From Ottelia alismoides (lineage: Eukaryota > Streptophyta > Magnoliopsida > Alismatales > Hydrocharitaceae), in assembly GCA_037367405.1 (NCBI GenBank), contig JAZKJV010008273.1, forward strand, positions 372,001 to 436,000: 64,000 nucleotides of DNA, written 5' to 3'. The notes below the pieces were generated by a model. That model was not told the origin of the DNA. It searched no databases and saw only the letters and a program-made list of their open reading frames with translations. Position 1 is the first letter of the stretch, and the number at the start of each line of letters is the position of its first letter. Shown here piece by piece: positions 1 through 12,013 of the stretch. Both the position numbers and the translations under genes were made by a program.

Positions 1-1859
1 GAAGCATCATATAAATGACAACCATGGTCTCCCGTTAAGGCGAAAGGTTCCGTCGCCATGGATTGTATCTTGGAGATGTATGTCCGAAGTGACAACTCCT
101 ACATGCAAGCACACATGGATCATGACATCTGCTTCTCGAAGTTTAAGGTTGTATGTGCAGTGATCCCAATATTGGCTCCCCGTATTATTGAGGTGATATT
201 GGATCACGCACAACGAGTTCTATTCTTGTTGACCGCTTCTTCAATTAACAACGACTCAGCATCACCTCAAGGATGGTGGGTCCGGGTGTTAAAGATTGAA
301 TTGGGAAATGCAAGTTGGACTTGCAAGGCGGAATGAGGTCATGCTTCTTTTTATCTGAGTTGTAGTTTCTTATATTATTGGAATGTAATAAAGGTAAAAA
401 GAAGATCCCATATATTTCTAGAGATATAGTGGTAATTATATCTCTTGTTTAGAAAGTGAATAAGGGAATGAACTTTCAAAGTTCAAAAGGCATGGTAATG
501 TTGATATAAAATCCTTAATCAAAGTAAAATATATTTATGCAAATTATCTTATTTCAGATAATCTTACTTAAATACACTCAAATCTATACTCAATCATAAC
601 CAGTACCATGGATTATTTCCATGATCAAGATGTAGTACTTGCAGTTGGACTCATAATATATGTGGTTGCAATGTAAAAGTCTCCTCATAATAATGAGGAA
701 TGATAATTAAATAGACAATGGGACAACAACGTACAATTTATGTGTCTCTAAAGTCATCGAGTATGCTTTGGAAGTAACATACCGGTGATATAGTAATTAT
801 TAAGATCATTATTAAAAATTGAAGAAGATGTTTTGGCAAACATTTGTTCTCTCAACATTTAATCATGAATGACATGGTTCACTGCATTATGCAGGATGGT
901 CGCTTGATAAAAGATGATGTACTCAAAATGCTTGAGTATCTGCCTGAATAATCTTTCATGATGTGTCATATTATTCATGTTGTATGAATGGAATGAAGCT
1001 AGAATAAACGTTGAAATACTCTTACATTGAAGTCCCTTGAAGACATGTTTAATTTAAGAGATCCTTTATCTTAAGAAATGTTTTTTAAATGTTGAGGAAG
1101 CACGGTGGAATCAGGGGTCTGACCCATGTAAGAAGGAGAGTTAAAGAGTTGATTGTACTTCTGTGACTTTCATACATATGACATCCAAAGAGTTGGATAA
1201 ATGCCAATACTGCAATAAGTTGGTATACTGATAGTATGACTATCTAGAATATTTAGGATCCTCAGAGAATGACTCGGATAGTGCATCAACATATTATACA
1301 TCTAAATATCATCATTAAAATTGACTTATTAGATAATATCAAAGTTTAATAATTGTATCTCCTTCTAATGACACTTGCAATTGGTTTCACATATTTTAGA
1401 AGACTGGAAAATTTTTTATCGTGAGGTTTAATAGTCATCCACATGGAAGTTGATGCAATTATTGCATCAATCTACATTGGATAGAAAGATTACATATTTT
1501 CAGTGGGATAACCCTTAGTCTTAGAGAATGTCTCTATGACCTCGATATTAGAATATATTCATTGTTTATTTCTAAATTTGTTTGAAATATATATACATTC
1601 TAGAACAAACCTATCATAAATATTTATGATGGATATATTTCAGATAGTGATCTAACATCTAGAGGACTATACTAAATTAGAATATTAAGGAATAGTTATT
1701 AACATTTCTAAATACAAGAAATTAAACCTTCAAGGACCAAAAGGAGGACAAAGATCATTTGACAGTGATCTGGCATCAAGTCTTGGACATATGTCTATTG
1801 ATAAGATCAATACACCAATAAGAGATTGAACTTTAGTCTATCTGAAAGTTCAAATCTTA
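1..1859 (+). mobile_element. Copia-A family internal fragment, truncated on both sides
   Basis: This stretch aligns along its length with 17290-19195, inside the Copia-A element. Shared landmarks include 'ccatggtctcccgt' near both starts and 'ttggacttgcaaggcgg' at 310-330 and 17600-17622. The last matching block (1740-1859) reads as the start of a GAG-pre-integrase domain (DLASSLGHMSIDKI), and the match stops abruptly at 'caaatcttaca'. It is a second, independently broken copy of the same family. No open frame longer than about 90 codons remains, so it is non-coding today. Its left end lies outside the window. Confidence 0.8.
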
Positions 1860-3639
1860 CACGTCGATGGAGAGTTACAAGGTGGTTATCCACTTTGCAT
1901 CATCGCCCTTGGCCGCATTCAACTTTGGCAATATCGGTCGTCGAGCAAGAATAGAGAGTCATATACTCTCAAAATCTCAGGTGAACCTTCATTCATACTT
2001 CGATTTTCTCAATCTGCATGCATCAAAATTAGATAGTTTGATCATATTATTAGACTACGCTAATCTCATTCTTCGATTCTCACTCAAAATCAGATCACAA
2101 TTCCATTCCAAATCCACCTAATTTCTGTTTTGTTACATCCTTATTTTGGAAGCTATTCGAACCTACAATTCTTCACATTTCTTGGCCAATTCTTTGCGAA
2201 TCGAGCAATCCATCCTTCATTTGCAGGCATGCATATCATCTGGAGCGAATCCATTTAACGTACGGAGCATCATCTTATCCTCCAATTGATTGATAGAGCT
2301 GCAAGTCATCTCTAGGTCTTCAAACCCTAGCCGGCCCTCCAAATCTTCATTGTTGTTCATTTGCTTCCACCCTCCCATCGTAGGCAAGTTCGACAGGGGG
2401 AGCTCTCCTCTGGCCCAACAGGTTCTCGTCATCGCTGCCATTACTGCAACATAGCTGGAGATCAAGGAAGAAGCTAGTTGTCGTCACCACTCTTAAGAAT
2501 TTGGAGGAGCACATAGATAGAACAACCACTCTACAAGTGCTTGATGCGTATCCCTAAGGGATGACCCATATTTAAAGCTGCAATATAATCTTGGCCGTTC
2601 AACTCTGAACCGGTGGAAAATTTGCTAAAGAGCCCCGGAAGACTCTAGAAACCTTTCCCGCTCCAGGCATTTTTGAGAATTGCGTTTAAGTCCCAACATG
2701 GGGACCTAATTACAAAGTTAGAGATAGTTTCTGTCAAATAGGTCACTGACTAGGCACCTAAATGAAAGAAGGAGCTTTTTATTTTATTGAATTTTTTATT
2801 CATTCTACATTAGACTTTGGACTATTGTGGATACCTTTGGATACTATTCTTCGCATAATATTATTTCTATATTTTAATTTGAATCAATTTTTGAGGAATT
2901 TCATCGCATTTTTATTAGACATTTATTCTTCATTTTTTTATCTGTTTTTGTATCTTTTTTAGTTCTTTCTCGAGCCCGTTGCTCAAGCGATAGTGTTGCT
3001 ACATTTCTCTATCATCCCTATATACTATATTGTAGATATTTTTTTTGAAAAACATCACTTTTAAAAATAAATAAAAAATAAAAATGAAATAAAAACAAAA
3101 ACTTAAAAGCAATCAAAAAGAGTTTCTCGTTGAAGAAAAAGAGATATAAAATCACAAAAATATCTTCTTCACTCAAAATATTCGAATGTGATTGTCTGCT
3201 TCCTTGAGTTAGACCCAGGGAATGCTTGCCTAGATAAATAAAATAGTGAAATAATAATTTAGGAGAGAAGAAATCATTTCCTCTTTTTTTCTCTCCCTCT
3301 CTCCTGAATTGTTGACTTTTGTTTATTAATTGGAGTTAGATTTAGCGGTTGCTACAACTGACATTTCTGACCGCTTGTAAATTCTGATTATCATTAGTTT
3401 ACTGGTGACAGGAGCGTCTTTACTGGAGTGTTTGGCTCGGAGGAAGAGGTGCTGGAACATGTCATCCGAGATCGTCGTGCTCTTCACCGGAGCTTCACCT
3501 AGGTTCCCTCTTCTATGAGGTAGAGCCCTAGTTTTTCCTTTCTTTTCATTCCTATTGTAGTAGTAGCATATAGTCGCATTTTACTTTCAGTTATTTTCGC
3601 ATTTTAGTTTGTAAAGTTGGTCAATTTGTTGTAGTTCGC
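1860..3639. other. Unassigned intergenic stretch
   Basis: No gene or element is recognised. The sequence changes abruptly from the Copia-A match at about 1860. It holds only short chance ORFs (84 codons or fewer) and becomes T- and A-rich from about 2770 to 3300. It could be part of an old LTR, because the tract around 2690-2760 and the CT-rich tract around 3490-3560 have an LTR-like feel, but no second copy exists in the window to prove it. Confidence 0.4.
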
Positions 3640-5690
3640 CATAACACCCTAGTCTCCTTTCCTATCGAGTTCTCTACTCCCCACACCATCCCATTCGTCC
3701 TGATCCTCTCTGGATAAGGAGATCAGATCTCCTTCCACTGTCGTCCATCAAAGATCTCTACCATGCACCATCCTCATCCATTTTAGCCCTAAACTGACCC
3801 CTAGACCTCTATTTTTGTATGCTAGAGCTAACCGTGCAGGTCTGGATGGTCAAAATCCTCACCTGAGGTGATTTTCGTTCTAGAGGAAGCTCCAACTGCG
3901 CCTCATCTTATTCAACCTCTTGGGACCTCATCTGAGGTTCTTGGAGCCTTTTGACGACTTTAGATGCTCCGGACAATCATCAAGAGCATTTTGAGCCTCA
4001 GAGCATCACCCGAGACCATCGAAGGAGGGAGCAACAATCGATCAAAGCTCGCCCAGTCATATGTTCTTCCATGTTTCTCAAGGAGAGAAGGAGTCGTCCA
4101 ATTAAGGAGAAGCTCAATTTTTTTCATAATCTTTGGATCTGAGCACCCTTAACCGCTCGATCTCATGCGTAGATCTAATCTGCATCGTTCATCGACGAAT
4201 CATCATATATCGTTGGGAGACCGACACGTGTATAAGTGAGTTGATCCGACCGTCGCCCAACGCACCTTTGGGGGTAATTTTGCACCATACCCTCCTAGTT
4301 TTTGCATTTTTTGTTTACTCCACAAATTTTATATACAATTATAAAAGTTTTATATCAATTGCATTTTAAACACTATATTCATATTTGTTGCACTTAGGTC
4401 CCTCGCCACGTCACCTCACGTGCACATACGTGTGAGGGGGCATGCATTTTGCAAGAGACCCCTTATACCTTTTATTTTATTTAATCCTTGAAGTTTTTGT
4501 TCTAGTGTTAATTTTTTTAGATAAATTGCAAGCAACCCCCACATGTCCTTGGATATTGCATTTATACCCCTACCAGGTGTACTAAATTAAATATTCGTGG
4601 GATTTTTACGTAGAGGCCCATGTAGTTTGTTTTTACATTATGGAATGAATGTTTACTTATTTTTAATTGCATTTACATCCATCCTAGCCTTCAAATTTGT
4701 ATTTCTTGTATATTAATAATTAAAAATAACATTTTACATTAAATAATTATAGGAAGAAAATATTTTAAGTGCTTGAAATTATATAAAATCACATATATTT
4801 TTTGTAGGGTGATAAAATTAATTTTCCATATTTAGACATCCAAAAACATTGTATTTATACCTTATTTGTATTAAAAATATATAAAAAATGGAAAATTATC
4901 TTGAAAAATTCAAACAATTACATTTTTCTTATTATTGTATTTTACACTATAAATAAAAAATCACTAAAAAATCGCAATAGAAAAATAATAAAACTTGAAA
5001 ACCCTATAAAAAGTTATAAAAATTATTAAATATTATTGAAAAAAAATCCAAAAATACCATTTTATACTTCTGTATCTTATTTATATTATATATTCAAAAT
5101 AGTTTTGGAATATTTTGAGATTTTTATCTATTTTAAAACTCCAAAACAATCCAACCTTGTATTATTGTTCCCCGTTTTGCCATTTTAATTCAATTAAAAA
5201 TACAAAAATTAGAAAAAAATACAAATACCGAAAATAGAGAAAAACCTAAAAAATCAAAAACATTTTATTTTGTATAATTTGAATATCTATAGCTACACCT
5301 GTATATATATCATCTTATATTATATATAGCTATATTTATTTTTCCTATCATCATCATCATTGTCATCATTATAAATACCCTATATATTTTAAAAACCCTT
5401 AAAAATGATTGTACTTGGTGTATTTTCTAATTTTCTTGTATTATATCTCTATTTATATCCTATATATCTATTATATCATACATATTATCTATATATATCT
5501 TATATACATATTATATATTAAAAAGAAAATTTAAAAATAGGAAATATAAAAATTATAAAATTATGAAATCAAATACAAAATGAAAAATTTTAAATTAAAA
5601 ATTAAAAAATTAAATATGAAAAACCCATAAACAATAAAAAAATCCCAATAAAAATACAAAAAAAAACATTTATTATCTTTTAGTCAATTT
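3640..5690. repeat. Probable decayed gypsy LTR (GC-richer tract followed by AT-rich tail)
   Basis: A pyrimidine-rich block (3650-4250) is followed by phrases such as 'cacgtgtataagtgag', then a cytosine-rich junction (4380-4600) and about 1 kb of A/T-rich sequence (4700-5660). The order and texture resemble 45650-46750 in the Athila-A LTR, where a CG-containing tract and 'gcacgtgcctcttgcgg' precede a similar AT-rich tail. I could not make a continuous base-level alignment, so this is a resemblance of layout. Neither boundary nor a target-site duplication was found. Confidence 0.35.
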
Positions 5691-5949
5691 ATGGTCTATT
5701 CCCACTGCTCCTTTGTGGTTCAACCCCTATACTTGCTTACTATGCATGTCATATAATTAGGTATAATAAATTTTAGCTCATTGCTATTCATTTCTTGAGC
5801 ATTGTGGGTTAATTGTTGATTGAAGCACTTTGATTGAGGATATATGAGAGTCGAGAGAGCGATCAACACAACGATTGTTGAACCCGACTTGTTGGGCACA
5901 ACAGACCCTCCAAGCCGGATAATAGGATCCCTCCAAAATTATAGTGTTT

Positions 5950-6530
5950 ATCACCTTGCCGTTTCTACTACATGAATTGTAAGAGAAATAACTTTCTCTA
6001 CTCTCTGCGTGTCATATCTCTCTCTCTCTCAATTGTGTGACCGTCAACATTATTTACCTAGAGAACTTGCAGTCATCACGATACCATTGTGTTGCTGGAT
6101 CGACTGCTCATGGATCTCCTCCATCTTCAGTGCATCCTACTTGTGAAGAAGGTGTCAGATTTCGTGAGAAGAAATCAAGAGACTGCTCACTCAGATCATC
6201 AACTTGGATTGCAAGAAGCATGCATCTCATCCATGCACCCGCAAGTGCGATCTTCATCGAAATGGACTTGAGACAGGAGGTCTCTTACTTTAGAGACAAG
6301 GAATCATAAACATGCTTCAAGAGGTTTTCATATAACTCATTTGTGATCTTGATGAAATGATTTAATAAGTGTTCTCAAATCATATGGTTTCATCTATTTA
6401 AAAATTACAATTTCCGCTGCCCGACGTAACTAGTATGACTAGTTACATTAGGTTGTAGGGGATGCGACCTACCGGCTTTTGTGATGCGCTAAAGTCTAAA
6501 CCCTAGCCTTTAGTTTCTTAGTACCACGAT
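5950..6530 (+). repeat. Diverged LTR 3' half related to Copia-A
   Basis: The segment aligns with the last 460 bases of the Copia-A LTR (15597-16057). Shared blocks in order are 'ctcgtggatctcc' or 'ctcatggatctcc', 'tgaagaag', 'gatcatcaacttggattgc', 'ggacttgagacagg', 'ggtctct', 'cttcaagaggt' and 'catatggtttcatc'. Divergence is clearly higher than between the two Copia-A LTRs. It is therefore an older member of the same group or a sister family. No primer-binding site follows it cleanly. Confidence 0.7.
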
Positions 6531-7082
6531 GCTAATGATACCTCCAACCATTTCTATACCAAGTGAGAGGCATGTAACATCAAAAAGCATGAGTTTCGTC
6601 AACAATTGAATCGTTCCTCCGGCAAGCATTAAAACATGAAGAGTTGTACCATATGAAACTGACTCTATTGCATCGATTTAAGAACAAAACACCTTAAAAG
6701 AATTCTCTCAACATTTTATGGATTTCAGGGATGCGCATAGAGACTCGTACGAGAACAATATCATGGATGCTACCTTTTTCCACTTTAGCATAGTCAAACA
6801 CTGCTGCATCAGTTTGAAGAACCTCTAAAACAAGTCCACATTGAGTTCTTCGAATTTGGCATGGAATATTTGCTCATGCAAGTCCATAGCTAAGATAATG
6901 GAGTCCACAGAAAACAAGTGGATCGTCTAATGTAGGGATATTACAACAACGTCTATTGTAGCGGCCCGATGCACACCACATGTGAAGAAGCCATCCAACA
7001 GTTGGGGGTACCCCTGAATTGGAACTCCCCTCACTCGTTGCCTATCCCCACCCGAGTATTTCATCCTTCTGATTTTCCCTAG
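6531..7082. other. Unassigned stretch
   Basis: No gene, repeat partner or element terminus was recognised. The tract is ordinary mixed-composition sequence between the LTR remnant on its left and a pyrimidine-rich tract on its right. Confidence 0.35.
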
Positions 7083-7661
7083 ATGACGAGTCCCTCCTCA
7101 CATGCACCTGATGGGCCCTCCCTCAACACCTCCTCTACAACCCCTCCCCCATGCGTACCCTCTCCCGAAAAGATACAAGCCCATAAGCACCCTCCCCCTT
7201 CTCCCCCAATGCTTCCTTTCTCCCCCGACACAATCAACATACCACGATGCCCCATACCTCCCCCGATGAGTCCCCATTCCTCTCAACATGAGGTCTCCTC
7301 TGCTATACAGCCTCCATCCATCGCGCATCCCCCTTCACCATGCATCCCTACGTCATCGTGCAACTCTTTGGTGGCAGTGCATCACTCCTCGTCGTGCAGC
7401 CCCCCTCCACCACACCTCCCTTTCATGAACTGCCATCCTTGTCATGAAGCCCCATGGTCGCCCTCCTCCGTCGTGCAACTCTTTGCGACAACTGTGCATC
7501 CCTTTTTGCTCTCTATCGTCTCCATGCAACTCTTCAACGGACACACATCCATCCTCGCCGCACATGTCCCTTCTGTCGTGCCTCCCTTTCCCGGCTACCC
7601 TTTACATCGCATAACCCGCTTCTTGTCTGCCCTCCTCCGATGCACATCTCCCCTCCGTTGA
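7083..7661 (+). other. Pyrimidine-rich tract with a fortuitous 192-codon ORF
   Basis: The tract is strongly C/T-rich with loose internal repetition. The phrase 'tcgtgcaactcttt' or variants recurs near 7356, 7471 and 7527, each time followed by 'gcatc' or 'acatcc'. The 192-codon frame is rich in Pro, Ser and His because of this composition and shows no domain. Similar CT-rich tracts occur inside the Athila-type LTRs at 44.1-44.8 and 63.2-63.4 kb, so LTR origin is more likely than a gene. Confidence 0.4.
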
Positions 7662-8864
7662 CATAGTTGCAAGTGGACAATCACTGTATGGGAAATGAAT
7701 AAAATAAATACTATTTATTTAAAAGTTTGGTTATTATATGGATTTCTCCCCTTTTGTTAACTGAAGCTGAAATATGTATGAAGTGAGATTTCTATGCATT
7801 GGATAAACGTTTGAATTGAAGTTTGTATCAAGCATGAATATTTGATGGATGTTTATATCGAGCATTGCCATTTTCAGTATGTAGTCGATACTCTAGAGAA
7901 TATGAGCAGCTCCTAAGAAATCATCTGGAGGCCATTCAACGCCAACACTGGTAGACAAGCAAAATCATCATTGGGAGTAAAATCGAGCATCTAAATCTCA
8001 CAACCCTAGAGATTATACCTTCGGGTCCCAGATCATCATAACATCAACTCCTGAGTCTAATCATCATTCGAGTGCTTGATATTTAAGATGACTTCAACAA
8101 TGCACATGGAGATCAAGATTACCTATTGATGCTTCATCGGTCAGCTTTGGAGATCATGCCCACATGAGATTGTTTGTTGTCAAAGTTCATCTAATAACAA
8201 ACAACTCTTATGTAGATTCGATTAGGGCATATGTGATCATCTAGAGCATTTATAGAGATAACTTTTCATCAAGATCTAAGCCAACACAATGACCATGTAA
8301 TTGTTATAGGGGTGATTGATCAGCACCATATGAGTCCAACAATACTTGGAGATTGATTCATCTACCAACCAAGGAAACCATCGTTCCTCAGAAAAACATG
8401 GATACGAGGAGTACTACTCAAGAGGTTTGTTGCCTCATTCCGATCAAGATAGATGGGCATATTGAGCATCCACCTTGAGACTAAGATCCTCGATCACATC
8501 TAGAAGTAGGAATCTTTTAATGATTGTACCACATTGTAAGCTATTATAGATGTTATGATTGTACGATATTAACGATGTAACAATGTTTGAAAGGAACTTA
8601 AATGATGTCTTTTGACAATGTGAAAGAGGATCGGATGATTTTCACTTGTTTCTGCATCATCTCAGCAAAGTCTTGTTTTCATAACTTTGGATAATGTCGA
8701 ATGTTACCTTAATACTTTAACTCATGTATTTCTTGTCGACGATGGTCAATGGTGATCATTCATTTAATGAGTTAAAGCATTTAATTCATCTATGTATGAA
8801 TTGCTCAGAAGGAGAGATTTTTGGAAAACAATACTTTTTGTATAATAGAAATGAGTTCCGGTAT
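7662..8864. other. Unassigned stretch
   Basis: I see no gene here. The longest frames are short and show no domain, and no second copy of the stretch occurs in the window. Confidence 0.35.
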
Positions 8865-9190
8865 GAAAGCCTTCTTTGTTGAATATATAAGAGAACTTTC
8901 GTATCAACCTTTTTATTTTCTTATAAATGCGCAAAAGTATCTTTTTATAGGAATATTAAACTTTTATGTATAATAGATTTGATAAGATTTCCTTCTTTGT
9001 TGCTTATTTGAGAGAGGTTTGTATCTATTCTTTCATGTAGTGGAGTTCGCTCACTATTGATATCTAAGAGAACTTTTGTATGTTTCATCTTATGTATGCC
9101 TATGAGTAGCTTTGAGTAGGAATACATGGATTTTTCTATAATAGTTTGAGTTTTATAGGATTTCAGTCTCTATTGCATATTGGATAAAAC
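8865..9190 (+). repeat. Degenerate short tandem repeat
   Basis: Related phrases recur: 'ccttctttgttgaatatataagagaac' at about 8871 has partners at about 8991, 9053 and 9167. A second phrase, 'taggaat...tttt(a/c)tataatag', occurs near 8947 and 9116. Spacing is irregular at about 60 or 120 bases. The copies are too diverged to fix a unit by eye. Confidence 0.4.
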
Positions 9191-9570
9191 ATGTGTATGT
9201 TGCATCTTTAATCTTTACAATCCTTGAACCAATATTCCATCATTTAAATATCACATAACAATTAAAATAGCTTCACTTTAACCAAATAACAACATCATCA
9301 CAAGGAAATATGCAACGAAGACAATATATCATGGTGTAAAAATAATTACGAAGAATACAAGGTCGAGAAGATGATTTGAAAAGCTTTTATCGTTCATGAT
9401 GTAGAAATCCCAACAACTAAATACATTTATATTGACATATTTGGAAAATTTACATTATGCCTCTAGTTGTTAAATATATAATAGCGAAAAATTTTTGTTG
9501 TATAATTACTTTTCCTATGGATTCGGAGATTTTTTCCTGACAGGGCATCCCCAATACTCAAATGTCTTAT
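9191..9570. other. Unassigned AT-rich stretch
   Basis: AT-rich sequence without an ORF of note. It ends next to the foldback element on its right, where 'cagggcat' appears at 9541, 9571 and 9600. Confidence 0.35.
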
Positions 9571-9830
9571 CAGGGCATTTGACCTCAATATTTCCCTGTC
9601 AGGGCATCAATCGGCAAACGGTTCGTCGATCGGTAAACCGTTTGTCGATTGTGCATAACCATGGTTTGTCGGTTCTCAATTCGAAATATTGTTATATATT
9701 ATTTTTAATAATATAAAATTCAAAAAAAAAAATTGGAATAAACTTCGACGGACAAACGATTTATCGATCGACTAACCGTTCACCGATCCATATCCTGACA
9801 GGAAAATACTGAGGTAGGGACAGAGCATTT
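9571..9830. mobile_element. Foldback MITE, superfamily unknown
   Basis: The left arm (about 9582-9655) and the right arm (about 9745-9815) are imperfect inverted repeats. Read inward from each end they both give 'ACCTCA(A/G)TATTT', then 'CCTGTCAGG', 'ATCGG', 'AACGGTT', 'TCGATCG', 'TAAA' and 'CGTTTGTC'. A short A-rich loop separates the arms. No coding sequence is present. Exact termini and a target duplication were not found, so the superfamily is left open. It lies just upstream of the glycosyltransferase pseudogene. Confidence 0.65.
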
Positions 9831-9944
9831 GGATAACGGGATGAGAAAAGTCTGACCTAAGCTTTGAGAACGAGTCCATCTTAACAAATACGAAGGAAAA
9901 ACGAATTGTTTCCTCCCATTCGAAAGGGCTCTAGCGATCAAAAT

Positions 9945-10860
9945 ATGGGATCTCACGTTGTCATGATCCCCTTCATGTCCAAAGGCCACACCATCCCCTC
10001 GTCGACCTCTTCCGCAGCCTCCTCCGCCGCCGCCTCGTCTCCGCCTTCACCTTCCTCACACCCTCCGCAACGCCCCCTTCCTCCGCCGCTACCTCGCCGA
10101 CACGCCGATGCCGTCCTTGTCCTCCCATTTCCCTCCCCCGACGTCACCGGACTCCCCGCCGACGTCGAGTCCACCGACATCCTCCCCTCCATGTCCCTGT
10201 TCCTCTCCCCCGCCTCCGCGGCCGCCCTCCTCCGTCCCGCCGCTCACTTCGCCCTCACCTCCCTCCAACCACCCGCGTCCCTCATCGTCTCCGACGGCTT
10301 CCTACCGTGGACCTCCAACGTCGTTGCCTCTCAGCATCCCCTGTCTCAAATTCTATGGCTGTAGCATGTTTTCCATCGCCGCCAGCGACGCCTTCGCGTA
10401 TGTCCGGTCGGTCATCGGCGACGCGCCGGTGACGTCGCCGATAACCCTCTCGATCTTCCCGCGTCACTACTTCACCCGCGCTGACTTCGGCTCGTTCATC
10501 AGCCCCGACGAGTGATCACCGCTCTGAGAGTTTCTCCTCTCGTGTATCAGCGCTGCCAGCACCGGCCTAGTCATGAACAGCTTCTGCGAGCTAGACGGGC
10601 ACTACGCCGTTCCCAACATGAAGCCCAGAACATACTTCGTCGGGCCACTCTGCCTCGCAGACGAGGACAACCGCCGGGGCCTGTCCGGGTCGTGGCTGGA
10701 CTCGAAGCTCGCGGCGGGGAGACCCGTTCTGTACATGGACTTCGGGTCCCAGTCGGAGCTCTCCGAAGCACAGATGAACTGCAATGTGGGTTGTGCGATT
10801 CCGGTGTGGATTTCTTGTGGGTCGTGCGGTCCACGTTGGGGGAGGAAGGGGCGTGCAATC
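9945..10860 (+). pseudogene. UDP-glycosyltransferase pseudogene, UGT90A-like, N-terminal two thirds only
   Basis: Family-1 plant UDP-glycosyltransferases move sugar from UDP-sugar to small molecules in the cytosol. The ATG at 9945 opens with MGSHVVMIPFMSKGHTIP, matching the family N-terminus including the catalytic His of the GH pair. After a Ser/Pro-rich, out-of-frame stretch the family pattern returns with VLPFPSPDVTGLP, VESTDILPSMSLF and PPASLIVSDGFLPWT. Near 10340 the frame shifts to LKFYGCSMFS and then FTRADF, with a stop at 10515. At about 10562 a third frame gives LVMNSFCELD, FVGPLCLADED and LDSKLAAGRPVLYMDFGSQ. Another shift leads to SGVDFLWVVRS. The sequence then diverges before the UDP-sugar-binding PSPG box, which is absent. 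At least three frame breaks and the missing C-terminus make it non-functional. UGT90A is my best subfamily guess from remembered motifs. Confidence 0.85.
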
Positions 10861-11108
10861 AACGAAATTTATCGAAAATTTTTAAACAAAAGTAACAACT
10901 AATAATAAAATAAATTACATAAATAATGCTTCGATATCTTTAACTTGGATGTAAATCCATTCCTCTCTCGTCGGGGACCATGAAAGGTTAAGAAACCGGA
11001 GACCACGCTGGATCTTGATCGGGCTATCTATATGATAGCTCGATCATATAGTGCAACTGATTAATGCGGAAATGTAAGACCACCTCAAAGCTCTTTCCTC
11101 CACTCTGA
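10861..11108. other. Spacer between UGT relic and hAT-type element
   Basis: AT-rich sequence after the glycosyltransferase breakpoint. No PSPG box or other continuation of the gene was found in any frame here. Confidence 0.4.
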
Positions 11109-11927
11109 TAGGGGTGGGTCTGGATTATTTGGTTTGGGTTGAATTTGATTTGGGTTGCAAAAATGACACCCATCACCCAACCAAATTAAATTAGGTTGAG
11201 ATGTTTGGGTCAACGGTTTGAGTCCATTGGGTTGGGTGAAAACCAAATTACCCATATGAAAACTCTTGTTAATTGAAGGTCAAGTAATGATGGGGTCATT
11301 GATGTATGGAAAAGATGTAAAGTAAGCATGTAATAAGCTTAATAGAGAAGAAGGTTGGAGGAATATGTTAAACATGGATGAAGAAGATTAGTCAAGTTGA
11401 TGTGGAGTTGTTCAGTTAAGATTATGGGATTTTCAAGAACAATTTATATCACCTGAAGTGGATAGGGATTAGAACATAGTTGTATGGTAATAAGGCAGGC
11501 TCTCATCTATTTATAGTATGTAATTATAATATTAAGGGTGATAGAGAAAAAAATATATTGAGTACAACATATAACAACAATTGAAATAGTGTTTAGTGAG
11601 ACAAGGTTGTTCACAAGTTAATGACTTGGATTGGAGAATCCGAGTTGTACATTACAAACATATGAGTTTAGAAATCTTAATATTATATATTAAGTATATA
11701 TTAGTTGGGTTGGTTGGGATTAAACATTTTGTCATCAAAAGAAATAATTTGGGTTATTTGGGTGGGTTGGGTGAAAGACATTAGATCCACCAACCGACCC
11801 GATACCCATTGAAGGAATATGGTTTGGGTCCAACCCGATCCAAAACCCAAATAACCCAAATCATTATGATCCATTTTCAACGATTTGATTGAATTATATG
11901 GATGGACTCATATAGTGCCCACCCCTA
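11109..11927. mobile_element. Non-autonomous hAT-type element with TAGGGGTGGG termini
   Basis: The left end reads TAGGGGTGGGTC and the right end, reverse-complemented, TAGGGGTGGGCAC, the terminus style of plant hAT elements. Subterminal regions are packed with 'ttgggt' and 'acccaa' repeats in opposite orientations at the two ends (11110-11240 and 11700-11880). Candidate 8-bp target duplications, cactctga (11101-11108) and ctctctag (11928-11935), match at only 5 of 8 positions, so the assignment rests on the termini. No transposase frame is present. Confidence 0.6.
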
Positions 11928-12013
11928 CTCTCTAGTACAAAAAAATCCTTGAGGATGTAAAGCACCTTGTTGTAAAGGAAATCGAATCATCGCCTCCGTC
12001 AAAGGACCAGCAA

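Noticed and set aside
7083..7661. 192-codon Pro/Ser-rich ORF as a possible proline-rich protein gene
   Set aside because: Pyrimidine bias accounts for the composition; there is no signal peptide, no regular repeat of the extensin type and no support from neighbouring sequence.
10282..10858. Minus-strand ORFs of 61-95 codons opposite the glycosyltransferase relic
   Set aside because: They are shadows of a GC-rich coding sequence; the plus-strand frames carry family motifs.
11101..11935. Perfect target duplication for the first hAT-type element
   Set aside because: The best pair, cactctga and ctctctag, matches at only 5 of 8 positions, so it was recorded as a candidate only.
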